A stretch of DNA of 64,000 bases from Armigeres subalbatus. Its lineage: Eukaryota > Arthropoda > Insecta > Diptera > Culicidae. The position numbers were made by a program, and so were the translations under genes. Positions within the stretch are counted from its first letter, which is position 1. Every line of letters starts with the position of its first letter. The notes under the pieces are model-generated. The model saw nothing but the letters and a program-made list of their open reading frames with translations, had not been told where the DNA came from and ran no database searches. The stretch spans positions 250,390,067 to 250,454,066 of the forward strand of contig NC_085139.1 of the NCBI RefSeq assembly GCF_024139115.2, written 5' to 3'. Shown here piece by piece: positions 11,301 through 26,300 of the stretch.

Positions 11301-14300
11301 CTGATATTATTCTTCGATGACGCAAAGTCGATGATGGCGTCCAGCTGTTCCGTCGCCACCTCGAAGACCGAAAGCCCATCGCGTTTGCGGTTCATCGCCC
11401 TCACAATCCATGGCCCGCCTATAACCTTAGGTAGGTAGGTAGGTAGTTCCGTTCCACATGTGTAGGTACCACTTGAAGCATCCATGGCCTGTTAAAAACT
11501 GGGTCAAGCCAAAGCTTAGCTCATGAGGTCTGGTGATCCATGCCGACACACTTGGGACATCCCCATCGCCTGATGGGTCCACCTTCCCTTAGCCGAGTTG
11601 TCCCACTCCCTCTGGCATTTGGCCACCGTTGCTGCCTTGATATTCCTTCGAGCGTTATCGGTGCCCCTAAGGGCGTAGCACTCCTCGTCTTTCTACACCA
11701 CCAGTTTGATAGGCATCATGCCCGCGGGTACACATGCCGCTTCGCGAGATACGGTGCGATATGCGCTGATGACTCTCAGGCACATTAGCCTATTAGTACT
11801 CTCCAGATTTCGCACGTTTCAATTTACACTCAACGCCGATCCCCAAGCTGGACCTCCGTATTGTAGTATTGAAACCGCCACGCTTGCTGGAACACACCCT
11901 AGAGCTGTTCGCCATCATCCTCGATAGTGCCGCTATCGCCTTCGACGCGTGCTTGCAGGCGTAATCGACGTGACTTTTAAAACTCAACTTATCGTCGAGC
12001 ATCACTCCCAATTGTTTCAGAGATATCTTAGAGGTGATGTCGCAGCCGCCGACTCTAATTGTCGCCTCTTGAACCGATTTCCGGTTGTTAACGACTATCA
12101 TCTCCGTTTAATGATGCGCTAGCTGGAGCTTCTTGCTGCGCAACCATTCCTCCACTAAACTGATCGAATAGGCTACAGTCAATTCGACCTCCTCGATGGA
12201 TTCTCCGTACACGGTCTTGGTTACGTCATCGGCGAATCCCACTAACTTGACTCCTGGTGGGAGCTTTAACCTCAACACGCCATCGTACATCACGTTCCAC
12301 AGCAATGGACCCAAAATTGATCCCTGTGGGGCACCTGCCATGATGGGGGCGCTAACCAAGCCTTCGTCTGTCTTGTAAATCAGTACTCGATTCTGAAAGT
12401 AACTTCCCAGAATCTTGTACCGGTACTTACAGCCGAAGCAACGAGTTCGCGATCTCCATCCAGCACGCACGGTTGAATGCATTCCGCACATCGAGTGTTA
12501 TTACTACTAACGTATACCACGCCGCTTGCATTCGATGGCGACTTTTGCAGTGTCAACTACCGATTTAATGGCACCCAGGAGAGAACTTCCTTTCCGAAAG
12601 CCGAATTACTCACTCGATAATCTTCCTACATCCTCCACGTACAGCGACAGTCTGTTCAGGATCAACTTCTCCAGTAGCTTCCTTACCGTGTCTATTAGAC
12701 ATATTGATCTGTACGCTGAGGGGTCGCCTGGTGGCTTACCAGGTTTCGGAAACAGGGCCAAACGCTGTCATAAAGAATGCCTAACCTAAACATGTCCGGA
12801 TTAGTCATTATGGCTGCTTTCAACACCATGTTCGGGATCCCGTTCGGACCAGGTGCTTTACTCGAATCGATGTATGCGACGGGAGAAAGCTCACGGGCGA
12901 GACAATGACGATAACTCTTTCGGAAGCGGCGGACATGATCAACACGAGTCCGTTGATCTATTTGCCACAGGACTCTGGTAAAGCAGAAGCACTGACGCCA
13001 TACCATTTCGATTCAGCAACGGTATTGAGTGCTGAAGGTGGAGAAGTTTTCGGCGGGCTTTGCGGAACGTGTATAAGCTTCCCCGCTCCTGACAGAACAA
13101 ATGTGGGAGATATGGTGCCGGGAGTATCTTCCGAAGATCAACCAACGGTCGAAAGGGTTCGACGAACAGGAGCCCATAGTCTGGTATTCGTAAATGACGG
13201 GATGAACTAGAGGTCTTGGAAGCGAAGCATTGTAGGTAGGTAGGCGTATTATAGTTGGAATGCCTTACACGGAGGCGAAGCCATCATCACCGCTAGTGGA
13301 ATTATCTGGGTTTTCAACAATAAAAATCTAAACTTTGAAACAAAAAATATGTATCAACCAAGAAAATAAGATTACTTATCACACAATTATAGGTGCGATT
13401 TTTTTTTAATTATGTTTGAATTGAGTGCTTTCTTCGGCAGTGTGAATTAAAAAAAATATTTATTTTTTAAATTTTGGCGAAAGTTATATCATTCAGCAGC
13501 AAATTTTGTCAAGATTAAGATACCTAACTCACAATGAATAATTGTGTAAACAGAAAAGTATAATTTATTCATTTCTTGAAAATTGTTGAACTGATCAATG
13601 ATACCCCGGCGTTCAAAGATCCCCCGGATTACGCTACTTCAATAATTTTGATACAAATATGAATGAAAAATAACGAAGAGTGGTTAATAAATCATCTGTT
13701 GGTGAAATTCTGGACACTACGGCTAAACAAATTACTAATAAGTTCACCAACGAGAGAGCAAGATTCAAAGACTACTATTCGTTGAATGAAAGTATGATAA
13801 TGGAGCCATAGTTTGGCACTTTGGAAATAGACGCATTCGAATTAAAATGTTGCTCCGCCCTAACCGGATTCCATGTATCCCGGAGTCGAAGGGTTTTCCA
13901 CGGTTGACGAAGGCCGACCACACTGAAACGCAAACTGCCGCCAGCGTATGAATTGAATCGAATGGTAGCGCGGCGGCGTAGAGGGATGCCAGTTTTATTT
14001 ATAGAAATGCAAAACAACAGCTGACGACGGTTGTTCTAAATGGGTTTCGATGGTGTGTCGATTCAGGGAGACATGTCGACTGCGTGGTTCGATAGCAAAT
14101 AGTTTCTTTCTGCCACTATAGTACTTACTGGTAGTAAGTTACTATAGATCCAGAAATAAATAGTTGTTTTGCTCTAATAACAGGGACATGTTTGCGATTT
14201 TAGTTAGTTTACAAAGAGCAGCGCCAGCCATAGTGATTTGATAAGGCACCACTTAGTGCAAGAACGTTGCCTTTAAGAACAATAGCGTGGTTGCAACGAG

Positions 14301-17300
14301 TAGTCCCCCACCTCATGTTCCACCAGTGATGATCTTTAATGAGTTTGTTTTTATTGGTTTAAATTGACAAATAATCTGCGTACATAATCAGAAAAGTATA
14401 AAACTGTTTGATTATTGTTGATAACATAATCGTAATCGTTCATTTGTCCCATCTGCTTCAAAACACGATTTACCGCTGCACCTAACCTTGTTAGCTGGCG
14501 GTGATGCACATTTTCTTTCCATAAACCTAAAGCAGTCATGATATCATTTTAAGTAACCGTACTTTTTCAATTACTTCATAATGATGTGATCAATGATTAT
14601 TGTGTAATTCGGTTCATTGGTAATTGCCGAAAAGGATTCCAGAAGAGAAATTACTTTTCGCATCATGGCATGGAGTCGTACATTCTTTGGACTTAATTCA
14701 TCCCCGTGCAAAGAGTTTTCAACATCGCTAAACTTAAAAAAAATACGATGGCTATAATTTTTTTTTATATAGCTCAAAATTTTATTCAATCACTGGATTC
14801 CAACCTACATTCACGCCTCACATCAATAAGGAAAGAATGCAACACAAGGGCACAACTTATGTACGCTAGCTATAGGTATGCCAACGAGTGCAAACTGCAG
14901 CACAGAAATGATGGATGACGGATGATGCAAATTCCGGTTAAGGACGAACAGAGCCACAATTTTCCTGATGTCTTTTGTTTTCTCCCTCTCTCAAGTCGCA
15001 AATGGAATCCCTCATCCATCGTCGGCGTGGCGTGATACTCTACGATGCAAAGTTGTACACTACAACCCGATAGTATAGTACCACAGGACTCGAGCCTGCA
15101 TCTGAAGAGTATACTATGAGTACGTATACGTGAAAATGCACATCGTAGAACGTCGCAGTTGCGCATCAAGCACCATCTCCGTTCCTTCATATGGACGTTG
15201 TAGCCGTAATTTCGAATTGATTCAAAAACACGTGACACGTCTTGGTCACAATGTTTTTCATCTGCCACCAACGACGGTGAAAACGGCGACATACGTTGAT
15301 TTCGCTAGCAGAGTCTCTTCACTCGTTTACTCCTCCCCCCAACAAGCGCATCCCAAATGTAAACAAACAGTAAACGCGGTGTAAAAACTGTATCATTGAC
15401 CTTTTTTGTCGTTTCTCTTGGCTGCTTCGTGTTCTGGCTTTCGATACAATAATATCCGAGAGTGTGTTTTCAGCGAAATGCTGTAACGATTTTCCCAAAA
15501 TAGCCACATCGATTCTCGCGCTAAATTTTGCAACGGTGGTGGACACAATGATCCAATCAAAATGCGATAACATCCCCCTCGGGCCCAGCAGGGATGGCAG
15601 CGAGTCACTGCTGTGCCCGGGTATACGGGATCATAGTCCGTGGATTACACCATTCCATGAGTCCAAAGAGATAATCCGAACCAAAAAAAAATATGTAGGA
15701 GTTTCTTTAGTGATTACTGCAGTAATTTATCTAGGATTTTTTTCACAATTCTTTTTGGATTTGCTCAGAAATTTCCCAATAGGACAGGGCCAAGGGTGCT
15801 GGTTGAAAGAGATGGCGCCACAACATTTGTAGTAAAATGAATTTTCTTGTATGGACAAATCACCCGTTCTCACTAACTACGCATCATAGCGATATGTGAC
15901 CTAGGTAGAAAAGCTTCAAATTTTTTTTCTGATTTTTTATACCCTTATTGCATTTTGCAACTTTAAATAATAAATGAGATCTGATTACTGCTCCATACTA
16001 AACTCAAGCGGTTTACTACAAATTTCTTTATGACTGCTCTCCACCTAGAGTGTACAAAAGCAACATTCAAAACTTACGCCATTCAACGACAGTTGTCACT
16101 GCTGTATATGCAAAAATACATTGATATAAAAACGCAGCATCGCCACCTCTCGCTTGGTAGTGTTAATATCGCAATTTATACCAGCAGGTGTACAAGTGTT
16201 GTTGAAATGATTTGAAAGGGCCTCAAGCGGAATTTTAGCTAGAATGCCACTGGTCTCGTCCTATTGATCCTTCATGAAATTTCTCCGAGTTTTTTTCCAG
16301 AGTGTTTCCATTGCTTTTTTATGAACTGAGGTAAACTTTCCGGATGTTGTTCTTTTTTAAAGAATGTATAGCTAAAGGCAATAAATTCATTCAAAAACAT
16401 TATTTTTATAGAAGGCCCTGAGACTTATCCGACAGTATTTGCATCACGACTCTGCTTACCGAATTCCACGTGTCTTCCTCGTGACACATTCGCTCTGCGA
16501 TATTCCTCTACGAATTTCCGCAAACCGCGGACAATCGAACACCACATGCTCCGTCGTCTATTCAACATTCTCGCATTTTGGAAATAACGAGGAATTATTG
16601 TATCGATGACAAGACGCTAACTAGCAGACGCCTCGTGCTGCTTCTTGGACCGCCAACGTTTGGCATGATTCTCGTTATTGCGTTCATTGCCTTCGCCGAT
16701 TCTTCACAGGCGTAGTCAACGTGGCTGTTGAAATGCCGGCCGCAGATCATCACTCACAGGTGCTTCAGTGATCGCTTCGAAGCAGTCGCATGTCCTCCGA
16801 CGACGATTTTCATCCGCTGGATCGCCTTGCAGTTGCTGACTAATAGCTCCTCCGTTTTGTGGTCAGCTATCTGTAGCTTAACTGTCAGGGTGTCCATCCA
16901 GTCGGGAAAAGCGGGAAAAACCGGGAATTGAACCCGACCGGGAAAAAACGAAAAATGCGGGAAATCATAAAACCAATCGAGATGAACTGTCGATCATAAA
17001 CATGCATTACCAAAGTTATGAACTATTTTTTTCTTGTAATGTCTTAAATATTTTAAATGACCTATGACCTATGTAAATCTTAACCCTCTCCCGCCCATGG
17101 TGTCTGTGGTGCACCATCAAATTTTGCACCTTCTAACCTTCATCGAATTATTTCAACAACAAAAAGGAATATTGGACACATCTTTATGGTTCCATTAGAC
17201 TGGAAATATAATCAATTTTTAGTACAAATAGTGAAACTATTGAAAACAATCAATTAACTATTGATTTACAATCAAAAACTTTTTTTTTCGTTTTTCACTA

Positions 17301-20300
17301 ATTTTAGCAATGCTAAATAACTTTTGTTCTAGCATTTTTCTCAAAGATGATTCCTTCCTATTGAAATCTTTGAAAAAAGTCGTGGGCGGGAAAGGGTTAA
17401 GGAAGGTGGTAGCGACCCTCCAAATTTGGGAAGCTAGTATAGGATTTTTTTTCAGCATCGTTAGTATTTAATGGTTACTGACTTATCACCACTCTATGCT
17501 TTTTTACAAATTAGGCTTAAAATAATAATGATAATGATGATGATGATACTACCATCTATTGTAGCAAGGCACCTGCCGATAGCACTGGCCATATCTGTCA
17601 AACGATTTGATCATGTTTATATTATTGTTTGAATTTCATCAAACTCCTGTATGAAGGGCCAAAAATGGGTGGGGTGGTTCCATAAGCAGAGACACTGAAA
17701 AGAGAAACTCCTTCCAGAAGAAATTTCGTACAAATAATAATACAAGCGAGCCCTCGTTTCTCAGATTGACCCAATAGATGGGGAGAAGAGCCCGCCCTTT
17801 ATCCACGAAATGTTAACAATACGAAGTTGGCGATTCCACTCTTCCTATCCAAATCGCTTCAATCGGATGCCCTGATGAATAATAGTGATGGCTAAAAAGT
17901 AAGTACGAATAGTCCTCCTGACCTGAGCCCTAAAAGATTTTTTTTAGTGAAAATTTTAAATAATTTTAATTATTATGAGTATTTTAATCCAGAATATTTC
18001 TCTAACTTTTTACATAGAAAATTGAGAATAAGTTCCATAACTTATTACTAAAAATACTAATATTGCAAACTTTAAATGTGGTGAAAAATCGGCATAAAAA
18101 TTCTTCGACAAATTAAATTCTAAAAATTCTAAATTTTAAAGCACTAGGTAAGATTGATTTGAGAAAGTGTTATTGAGAAATAAAAACAAAAATTTGGGTT
18201 TTAGGGCCGAATTTTTCACCTCCGCTTAACTCTTAAGTGGTGCTTACCCATACGCTTAACCCTGGTTTAAGCCCTAAACGGAGGTGAAGAAATCGACCCT
18301 AAGAAGGTTAAAAAACATCAATGAAATTTTGAAGTAATTCCAAGGGATTCTAGAGTTATTTTTTTTTGTCTTGAGGAATTGAGAGGAAAATCTAAGCCTA
18401 AGTCACCTCAAGACAAAATTGTGCTTCTGCTTTCTCTGTTGTAACAAAAGTTATATAGCAATTTCTTGAACTAATTTATTGATTATCTTTATTAACGAGA
18501 CTTGCAGCCCTGTGGATTCTAATTCCTTCGATTCCGCATGTGACAAATTTGGAATTGATTCATATTGAACGGGTCTAAAAGCTTCCTAGTCCTCCCTCTA
18601 ATAAAACAAACATGAAATTTATCTTATTAAGATATTAAGATCCGCTTATATAATATTTTAATATCAGTTCCTCCATCCGGGAAAAACCGGGAATCTGAAA
18701 ATTGATTTTGAATGGACACCCTGTTAACACCATTCATCCAGCTCTCGATCGTGGCTATCGCCTCTGTCACAGACGCCTCCACTTCTTCGAGTGTCTCGCC
18801 CATCATAGTCGACAGTCCACGCTCACCCTCCATGCACTTCGTCAGCCTGTTGAGGATGATCCTCTCCAGAAGTTACCCTCGTCCAGGCACTTCTGGAGTA
18901 CCGTTCTGAACACATCCGGATATGCCAAAATCGCAGCTTTCAGAGCCACGTTTGGTATTCCATCTGCATCCGGTGCTTTCTTCATTTTCAGGCACTTCGC
19001 AGCTTCTGTCAGCTTGTCACTTGCTGACCCTCTGAAAATGCTTCTTCTTCTTCGTACGGTATCGGTAGCCACGTAGACGGATCGTGTTTTGGGGAAGAGA
19101 CCCTCCACGATTTCCTTCAGCATAACTGGGCACATTTCAGCTGGCGTCGACGGGCCTTTGATCTTTGCCATTACAACGCGGTACGCGTCACCACAGGGTC
19201 TGCTTCTCGGCAGTATAGAGTACATAATTGAGGAGTATAGGAACCAGAACCACGTCTATTCATGAGCTTTAATACCCTCCGGTGTTAAGGTCACTCCTGA
19301 CGGAATCCAAGTTTCAAAGTGCTCGCGTTTTTTGGGGGCACATCACTCGTTACAGAAGCAACGCACAACTGTCATTTTTATTTTTTTACGCATGCTGCGA
19401 CGCAGCAAAACTAAATCAACAAAAATGACAGTTGTGCTTTGCTTCTGTATCGAGTGATGTGCCCCCGAAAACGCGAGCACTTTGAAACTTGGATTCCGTC
19501 AGGAGTGACCTTAAAGATAGGAATAGCCTCAGTTTCATCACATGACAATGATGTTAATCGGGACTGATTTGCAATTTGGGCATAACTTATTTTGTAAACA
19601 AACATTGTTTTGTGGATTCCGTAGAATGCAAGCGTTTTTCTCCAAAACTAATTCCCTTACTTGCTAGACGAAAGCCTATTCTATCGGATACATACCACGG
19701 TTTCCTCAAAAACTGCTTGCTTTAGCAGAAATTCACCTTCCAATGTTTGTTTACAAAATAAGTTACGTCCAAATCGCAAATCAGTCCCGGTTTGATGTTT
19801 TTCAACGTCAGGGAGTATAATGAGCAATAAGGGCGTCGATGACAGAAAGTACATTATGATTGTTAAATGGTTGTTAAATCCGTTTATGATTGTTTAAACC
19901 GCCTTTTGGATTGAAATTATTTCAGAAATATGAACAATTAAAAACAGATACCCGTGGAAGTGAATGAATTAGTCGGATTTTTTAAATCTAAAATAAAACA
20001 AAAACTAATTAGATTTAAAAGTTTTTTTTTTGACTCGAGGTTAGGCCGTTACAAATATTTGATTAAAATCATGTCCTATTCATCTTCATATGTAAATGAA
20101 AAAAAAAAAAAAAGATTGGTTATAGAATGTTTTGGAAATCACTGAAATTATGCGAATTTTATTTTGTTATTTATTTATTTATCATCAGACTAAGGCCGGA
20201 GTGGCCTGTGCTGCACATAAAAGACTTCTCCATTCAGCTCGGTTCATGGCTGCATTTCGCCAACCACGCAGTCTGCGGAGGGTCCTGATCGATCCACCTT

Positions 20301-23300
20301 GCCCGCTGTGCACCTCGCCTTCTTGTTCCCGTCGGATCGTTGTCGAGAACCATTTTCACCGGATTACTGTCCGACATTCTGGCTACGTGCCCGGCCCACC
20401 GCAGTCTTCCGATTTTCGCGGTGTGAACGATGGATGGTTCTCCCAACAGCTGATGCAACTCGTGGTTCATTCGCCTCCTCCACGTACCGTCCGCCATCTG
20501 CAACCCACCATAGATGGTACGCAACACTTTCCTTTCGAAAACTCCCAGTGCGCGTTGGTCCTCCACGAGCATCGTCCAGGTCTCGTGTCCGTAGAGAACT
20601 ACCGGTCTTAAAAGTGTTTTGTAGATAGTCAGTTTGGTACGGCGGCGATCGAAGCGGTATCGTTATCGGCGGTCACCAGTGAGCCCAAGTACACAAACTC
20701 TTCAACCACCTCGATTTCGTCACCACCGATAGAAACTCGTGGTGGGTGGCTCACATTGACCTCTCTTGAGCCTCTTCCTATCATGTACTTCGTCTTCGAC
20801 GTGTTGATGACTAGTCCAATCCGTTTAGCTTCGCTTTTCAGTCTGATGTAGGCTTCCTCCATCCTCTCAAAGTTACGTGCCATGATATCAATGTCGTCGG
20901 CGAAACCAAATAACTGGACGGACTTCGTGAAAATCGTACCACTCGTGTCAATCCCTGCCCTTCGTATTACTCCCTCCAAAGCGATGTTGAATAGCAGACA
21001 CGAAAGACCATCACCTTGCCGTAACCCTCTACGGGTTTCGAAGGGACTCGAGAATGCCCTCAAACTCGAACTACGCACATCACGCGATCTATCGTCGCCT
21101 TGATCAACCGATCAGTTTATTCGGAAATCCGTTTTCGTGCATTAGCTGCCATAGCTGGTCCCGATCGATTTTATCATATGCGGCTTTGAAGTCGATAAAT
21201 AGATGATGTGTGGGCACGTTGTATTCGCGGCATTTCTGCAATACCTGACGTATGGCGAACACCTGGTCTGTGGTAGAGCGTTCACCCATAAATCCCGCCT
21301 GGTACTGCCCCACGAACTCTCTTGCAATTGGTGTTAGTCGACGGCATAAAATTTGGGAGAGTACCTTGTAGGCGGCGTTCAGCAATGTGATTGCGCGGTA
21401 GTTGCTACAATCCAGCTTATCGCCCTTTTTGTAGATGGGACCTCATCCTCCCAAACCTTGGTAATCACCCAGTGCAGCGCTCTAGCCAGTGCTTCACCAC
21501 CGTGTTTAAACAGCTCTCCTGGTAATTGGTCAACTCCAGGGGCTTTGTTGTTTTTCAGCCGGCCGATCTCCTCCTGGATTTTCATTTTATTTTGTTGCCC
21601 CCTCAAAATATTAGTTTTGGACAAAAAAAAACGAGGGGAAGAGACATAATTGATTTTAAATATTTGTATCGGCTTATTTGGCAACTTATTTTTGTTAACT
21701 GTGATACTAAAGTCAGCCATTTAGAAATTATAGTTTATTAAAATTTCTGGATTTCTAATAAGAGACCTTGGTTTTATCACAGACAAAGTTGTATTGGATT
21801 TTCAAATTTTCATCAGAATGCCACGTCGAGCTCAAGATCTCGAAAACTTTATTCAAATTTGTTATTAAACCATAGTTTAATAATGAATCAAATTGTATTT
21901 TTAAAATGTCTTCATTATTTTAATTACTTTATATTTTTCAAACATATGATTATACCAAATATTTATAAGCTTTGTGAGTCCGAATGAACCGTTTGTTTAA
22001 GAAGTTCAGTTTTGCCAAAAGCTATTGATCTGTATCAAATAAGAGAACGATCGCGCGATCTGTCGAAATATTGTGTTCTGCATTGCGCGGCCGGTAATAA
22101 GAGTAGCCATCGAACAAGTAAGTGCAATGCGTGTTTTAGTCGTCGGGAAAGAAATAAAATATCTATCTTGTGTTCGGTGGCTCATGCGCATGTCGCGCAC
22201 GGTCGAAAAAGTGCGTTCTTCAATAGTTTGCTGTATCCATCGAGCAAGTGAGTGCTGCGCTTCCATGCGGTCGTCCAAAACGCGAATCTCTTCAGTCTTC
22301 ATATGCCACCGGGCGCGCATGTTTTAACTTTTAACTCGTTAGTGTTATTTCTCATCCCATAGATCCAGATAAATTATCCTTTGTAACTAAACCGATATCT
22401 TATCTCAAGACAATCGTGAAGATGCAGAGGTATACTCGGTCTCTAGTAGCAACGAGAGTCGGATTAACAATCCTTTCATTCCTATATGACCGTAAGGACG
22501 TGGCCGGCGCCGTTATTGACTTTAAATATTTGAGCTCCCGAAACGTGTACATTGAAAATGGGTACACGCAGACAAATATATTGTAAACTGAAAAGGATTT
22601 CGTATCGATTCAACTAATTTTATTGTTGACGCACGGCTTACCAGTAATTGATTTGATTTGAATAAATATGATCAGTTACTACTAAAATAAATTTTTGTTG
22701 TTTCACCTTAGCCATGGAAATCACCTAATCAAGTAACGGAAAACCAAATCGACCAAGTTCTAATCGACAGTAAATTCTTCTCCGACATCACGAACGTACG
22801 CACTTACCGCAGTGCGAATATTGAATCCGACCACTACCTCGTTGCAGTATGCCTGCGCTCAAAACTCTCGACGGTGTACAACACGCGTCGGAGTCGTCTG
22901 CCGCGGCTAAACATTGGGCGGCTACAAGACGGAAGACTAGCCCAAGACTACGCGCAGCAGCTGGAAGTGGCACTCCCAACGGAAGAGCAGCTAGGCGCAA
23001 CATCTCTTGAAGATGACTGGAGAGATATTCGATCCGCTATTGGAAGTACTGCAACCGCTGCACTAGGCACGGTGGCTCCGGATCAGAGGAACGATTGGTA
23101 TGACGGCGAATGTGAGCAGTTAGTTGAGGAGAAGAATGCAGCATGGGCGAGATTGCTGCAACATCGCACGAGGGCGAACGAGGCACGATACAAACGGACG
23201 CGGAACAGACAAAACGCGATTTTTCGGAGGAAAAAGCGCCAGCAGGAAGATCGAGACCGTGAAGAGACGGAGGAACTGTACCGCGCTAATAACGCACGAA

Positions 23301-26300
23301 AGTTCTATGAGAAGTTGAACCGTCCACGTAAGAGCTCAGCCACAGCCCGATATGTGTAAGAACATAAACGGGAACCTTCTTACAAACGAGCGTGAGGTGA
23401 TCCAAAGGTGGCGGCAGCACTACGAAGAGCACCTGAATGGCGATATGGCAGACAACAGTGGCGGTATGGTAATGAACCTATGAGCACGTGCGCAGGACAT
23501 GCGACTTCCAGCTTCGAAGCTCCATGAAATCCAGGAGGAGATCGGCTGGCTGAAAAACAACAAAGCCCCTGGAGTTGACCAACTACCAGGAAAGCTTTTT
23601 AAACACGGTCGACTAGCGCCAATTGCAAGGGAGTTCGTGGGGCAGTACCCGGCGGGTTTTATGGGCGAACGCTCCACCACGGACCACGTGTTCGCCATTC
23701 GCCAAGTACTGCAGAAATTCCGCGAATACAACGTGCCCACACATTATCTATTCATTGACTTCAAAGCCGCATATGATACAATCGATCGGGACCAGCTATG
23801 GCAGCTAATGCACGAAAACGGATTTCCGGATAAACTGATACGGTTGATCAAGGCGACGATGGATCGGGTGATGTGCGTAGTTCGAGTTTCAGGGGCATTC
23901 TCGAGTCCCTTCGAAACCCGTAGAGGGTTACGGCAAGGTGATGGTCTTTCGTGTCTGCTATTCAACATCGCTTTGAAGGGAGTAATACGAAGGACAGAGA
24001 TTGACACGAGTGGTACGATTTTCACGAAGTCCGTCCAGTTATTTGGTTTCACCGACGACATTGATATCATGGCACGTAACTTTGAGAGGATGGAGGAAGC
24101 GTACATCCGACTGAAAAGCGAAGCTAAACGGATAGGACTAGTCATAAACACGTCGAAGACGAAGTACATGATAGGAAGAGGCTCAAGAGAGGTCAATGTG
24201 AGCCACCCACCACGAGTTTCTATCGAGGTGGTTGAAGAATTCGTGTACTTGGGCTCACTGGTGACCGCCGATAACGATACCAGCAAGGAAATTCGGAGAC
24301 GCATAGGGGCTGGAAATCGTACGTACTTTGGATTCCGCAAGACGCTCCGATCGAATAGAGTTCGCCGCCGATACCATGCAAACTCACTATCTACAAAACG
24401 CTTATAAGACCTTCTAGTAGTTCTCTACGGACACGAGACCTGGACGATGCTCGTGGAGGACCAACGCGCACTGGGAGTTTTCGAAAGGAAAGTGTTGCGC
24501 ACCATCTATGGTGGGGTGCAAATGGCGGACGATACGTGAAAGAGGCGAATGAACCACGAGTTGCATCAGCTGTTGGGAGAACCATCCATCGTTCACACCG
24601 CGAAAATCGGAAGACTGCGGACTGACTGCTTTGTTCTATTATTGTCAGGGGGTTTTTGTCGACCAAATTTTATGAAATTTGGCCACAATATTTTTTGATA
24701 TGCAAAGAATGTTTAGGTCAAATGTGAGCATAGGCAGTCATAAAAAAACCCTGTCAATTATAGAACAAAACCTGTCAAAGCCGCCATTCCCCCTTATAAA
24801 GAATTTGTCAAACATGAATAGAACACTGCTGGGGAAACCAGCGAGTTTGTTCTATTTTACCCAAAATTCAAACTAGAATGCAATGAAACTGAATCATTGC
24901 TGGTTTAACCCTTAGAAGCCTTAAAAATTGACCATAAATTAGTCAGAGGATTGACTGAGACAATTAAACTAGTTAATTTTTTTTTTGACAGCAAACGTTA
25001 ATTAAAAGAACTTTTAACTTAAATATAAGTTTTTATTTGAAATCTTCAAAATTACAACGGGAATTTATCAAAAAATATCGGGAAAAAGTCAGGAAATATG
25101 CGGGAATTTTAAAATGTAACTTAAGTGGTCACCCTGAAGTCACTATTTGGTCACTTTTTCGTCATCGTTGGTCACTAAAGTCACTATTTTGAACGGCATT
25201 TATTGCAACCCCATCAAGATTTGATTGCCCGTTTAAGGCAGTTCTAGCTTCCCGGAACGCCGCCTTGCGCTCCTCTCTCTATGGTTCCGCCCTCGCTCTC
25301 TGTGTCTGCCTCCTGGTTTGAGACAAGAAGCGCGTAGCGCACTGAGTCTCTCGTTCCACCAGTAGGCTGGACTCCGATTGCTCCGATTGCTTCGCAGCAT
25401 TACAAGCCATTATCATTCTTCTTATCAGTTCGGCCGCATCAACGTTCTCGAAACTGTTGTCCGGTCGAAGTGCCTCAAAAAGGTCCATGTCGAAGTTTTG
25501 TTCTCCAGTTCATGTTCGTCATCTGCGAAGGACTGCAGAACGTGACATCGATGATAGGTTTTTGCGTGCAGTTTCTCGCAAGATGACCTGTTTCCCCACA
25601 TTTCCAGCACATGTTCGATCTGTCTGGACGTTTACAAGCTCCTGCCCGGTTTCCAAAGCCCAAACACTTGAAACATCTCTCCACAGATTAGCTCACTTTT
25701 GGGGCTATCAATGGGCAACCGTCAGTTTGCCTACTTCCAGTGCCTTATGAACAACGGTTACTGGTAGACGAAACGTCGCTGTCTGCATGCCTCCGTACGC
25801 CTTCCTAATCCGGATCGATATTTGCACCTGGCCTAGATTGCACTGCACCTGTAGTGCACCCCGCAGCTCTTCTTCCGACGTGATCTCGTCTAGGTCTCTG
25901 CACAAAATCACTATCTCTGGAGTTAGGGCTGCTTTGACTTCCACCTCTGAGCTCAACGATTTCGCAATGCGCTCCTGCATAATCAAGCTATGAACCGCAG
26001 GGTCCTTCCGAAGAGCATCTCACCGATTTGTGTGCGCCTGGTGCTTATCACGTTTTCGCCCAAGTCCCTCAACTCAGGATCTTCTCTAACTTTTTGGAGA
26101 AGCGCTGCATATGTCGTAGCGTCGTTAGACTTTACTAGTACAGCTTCCCCTTTCGGCGTCTTTTTACGAGGTGGAGGCCAGGGATTGAACTTATCATTTC
26201 ATTATCATTTAGTATTCAGCCAATAACTCATTCCAGAGGCGGAATTCCGAAAAGTGTTGTATGGCGGACTTCTAGCGCTATTTTCCCTCTACAACTTTGT

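Larger units (their letters stand above)
16430..19260 (-). pseudogene. R1-type LINE fragment split by a DNA transposon
   Basis: Two minus-strand blocks belong together. Block 19.26-18.72 kb encodes KGPSTPAEMCPVMLKEIVEG, KAPDADGIPNVALKAAILAY and, after an internal gap, VTEAIATIESWMNGVN. Block 16.89-16.43 kb continues with LQIADHKTEELLVSN, SHVDYACEESAKAMNAI and a C-terminal TEHVVFDCPRFAEIR finger region typical of R1-clade ORF2. The protein resumes directly after the 1.8 kb insertion, so the insertion is younger than the LINE. Additional frameshifts make it dead. The FADD-containing core is deleted. Confidence 0.65.
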
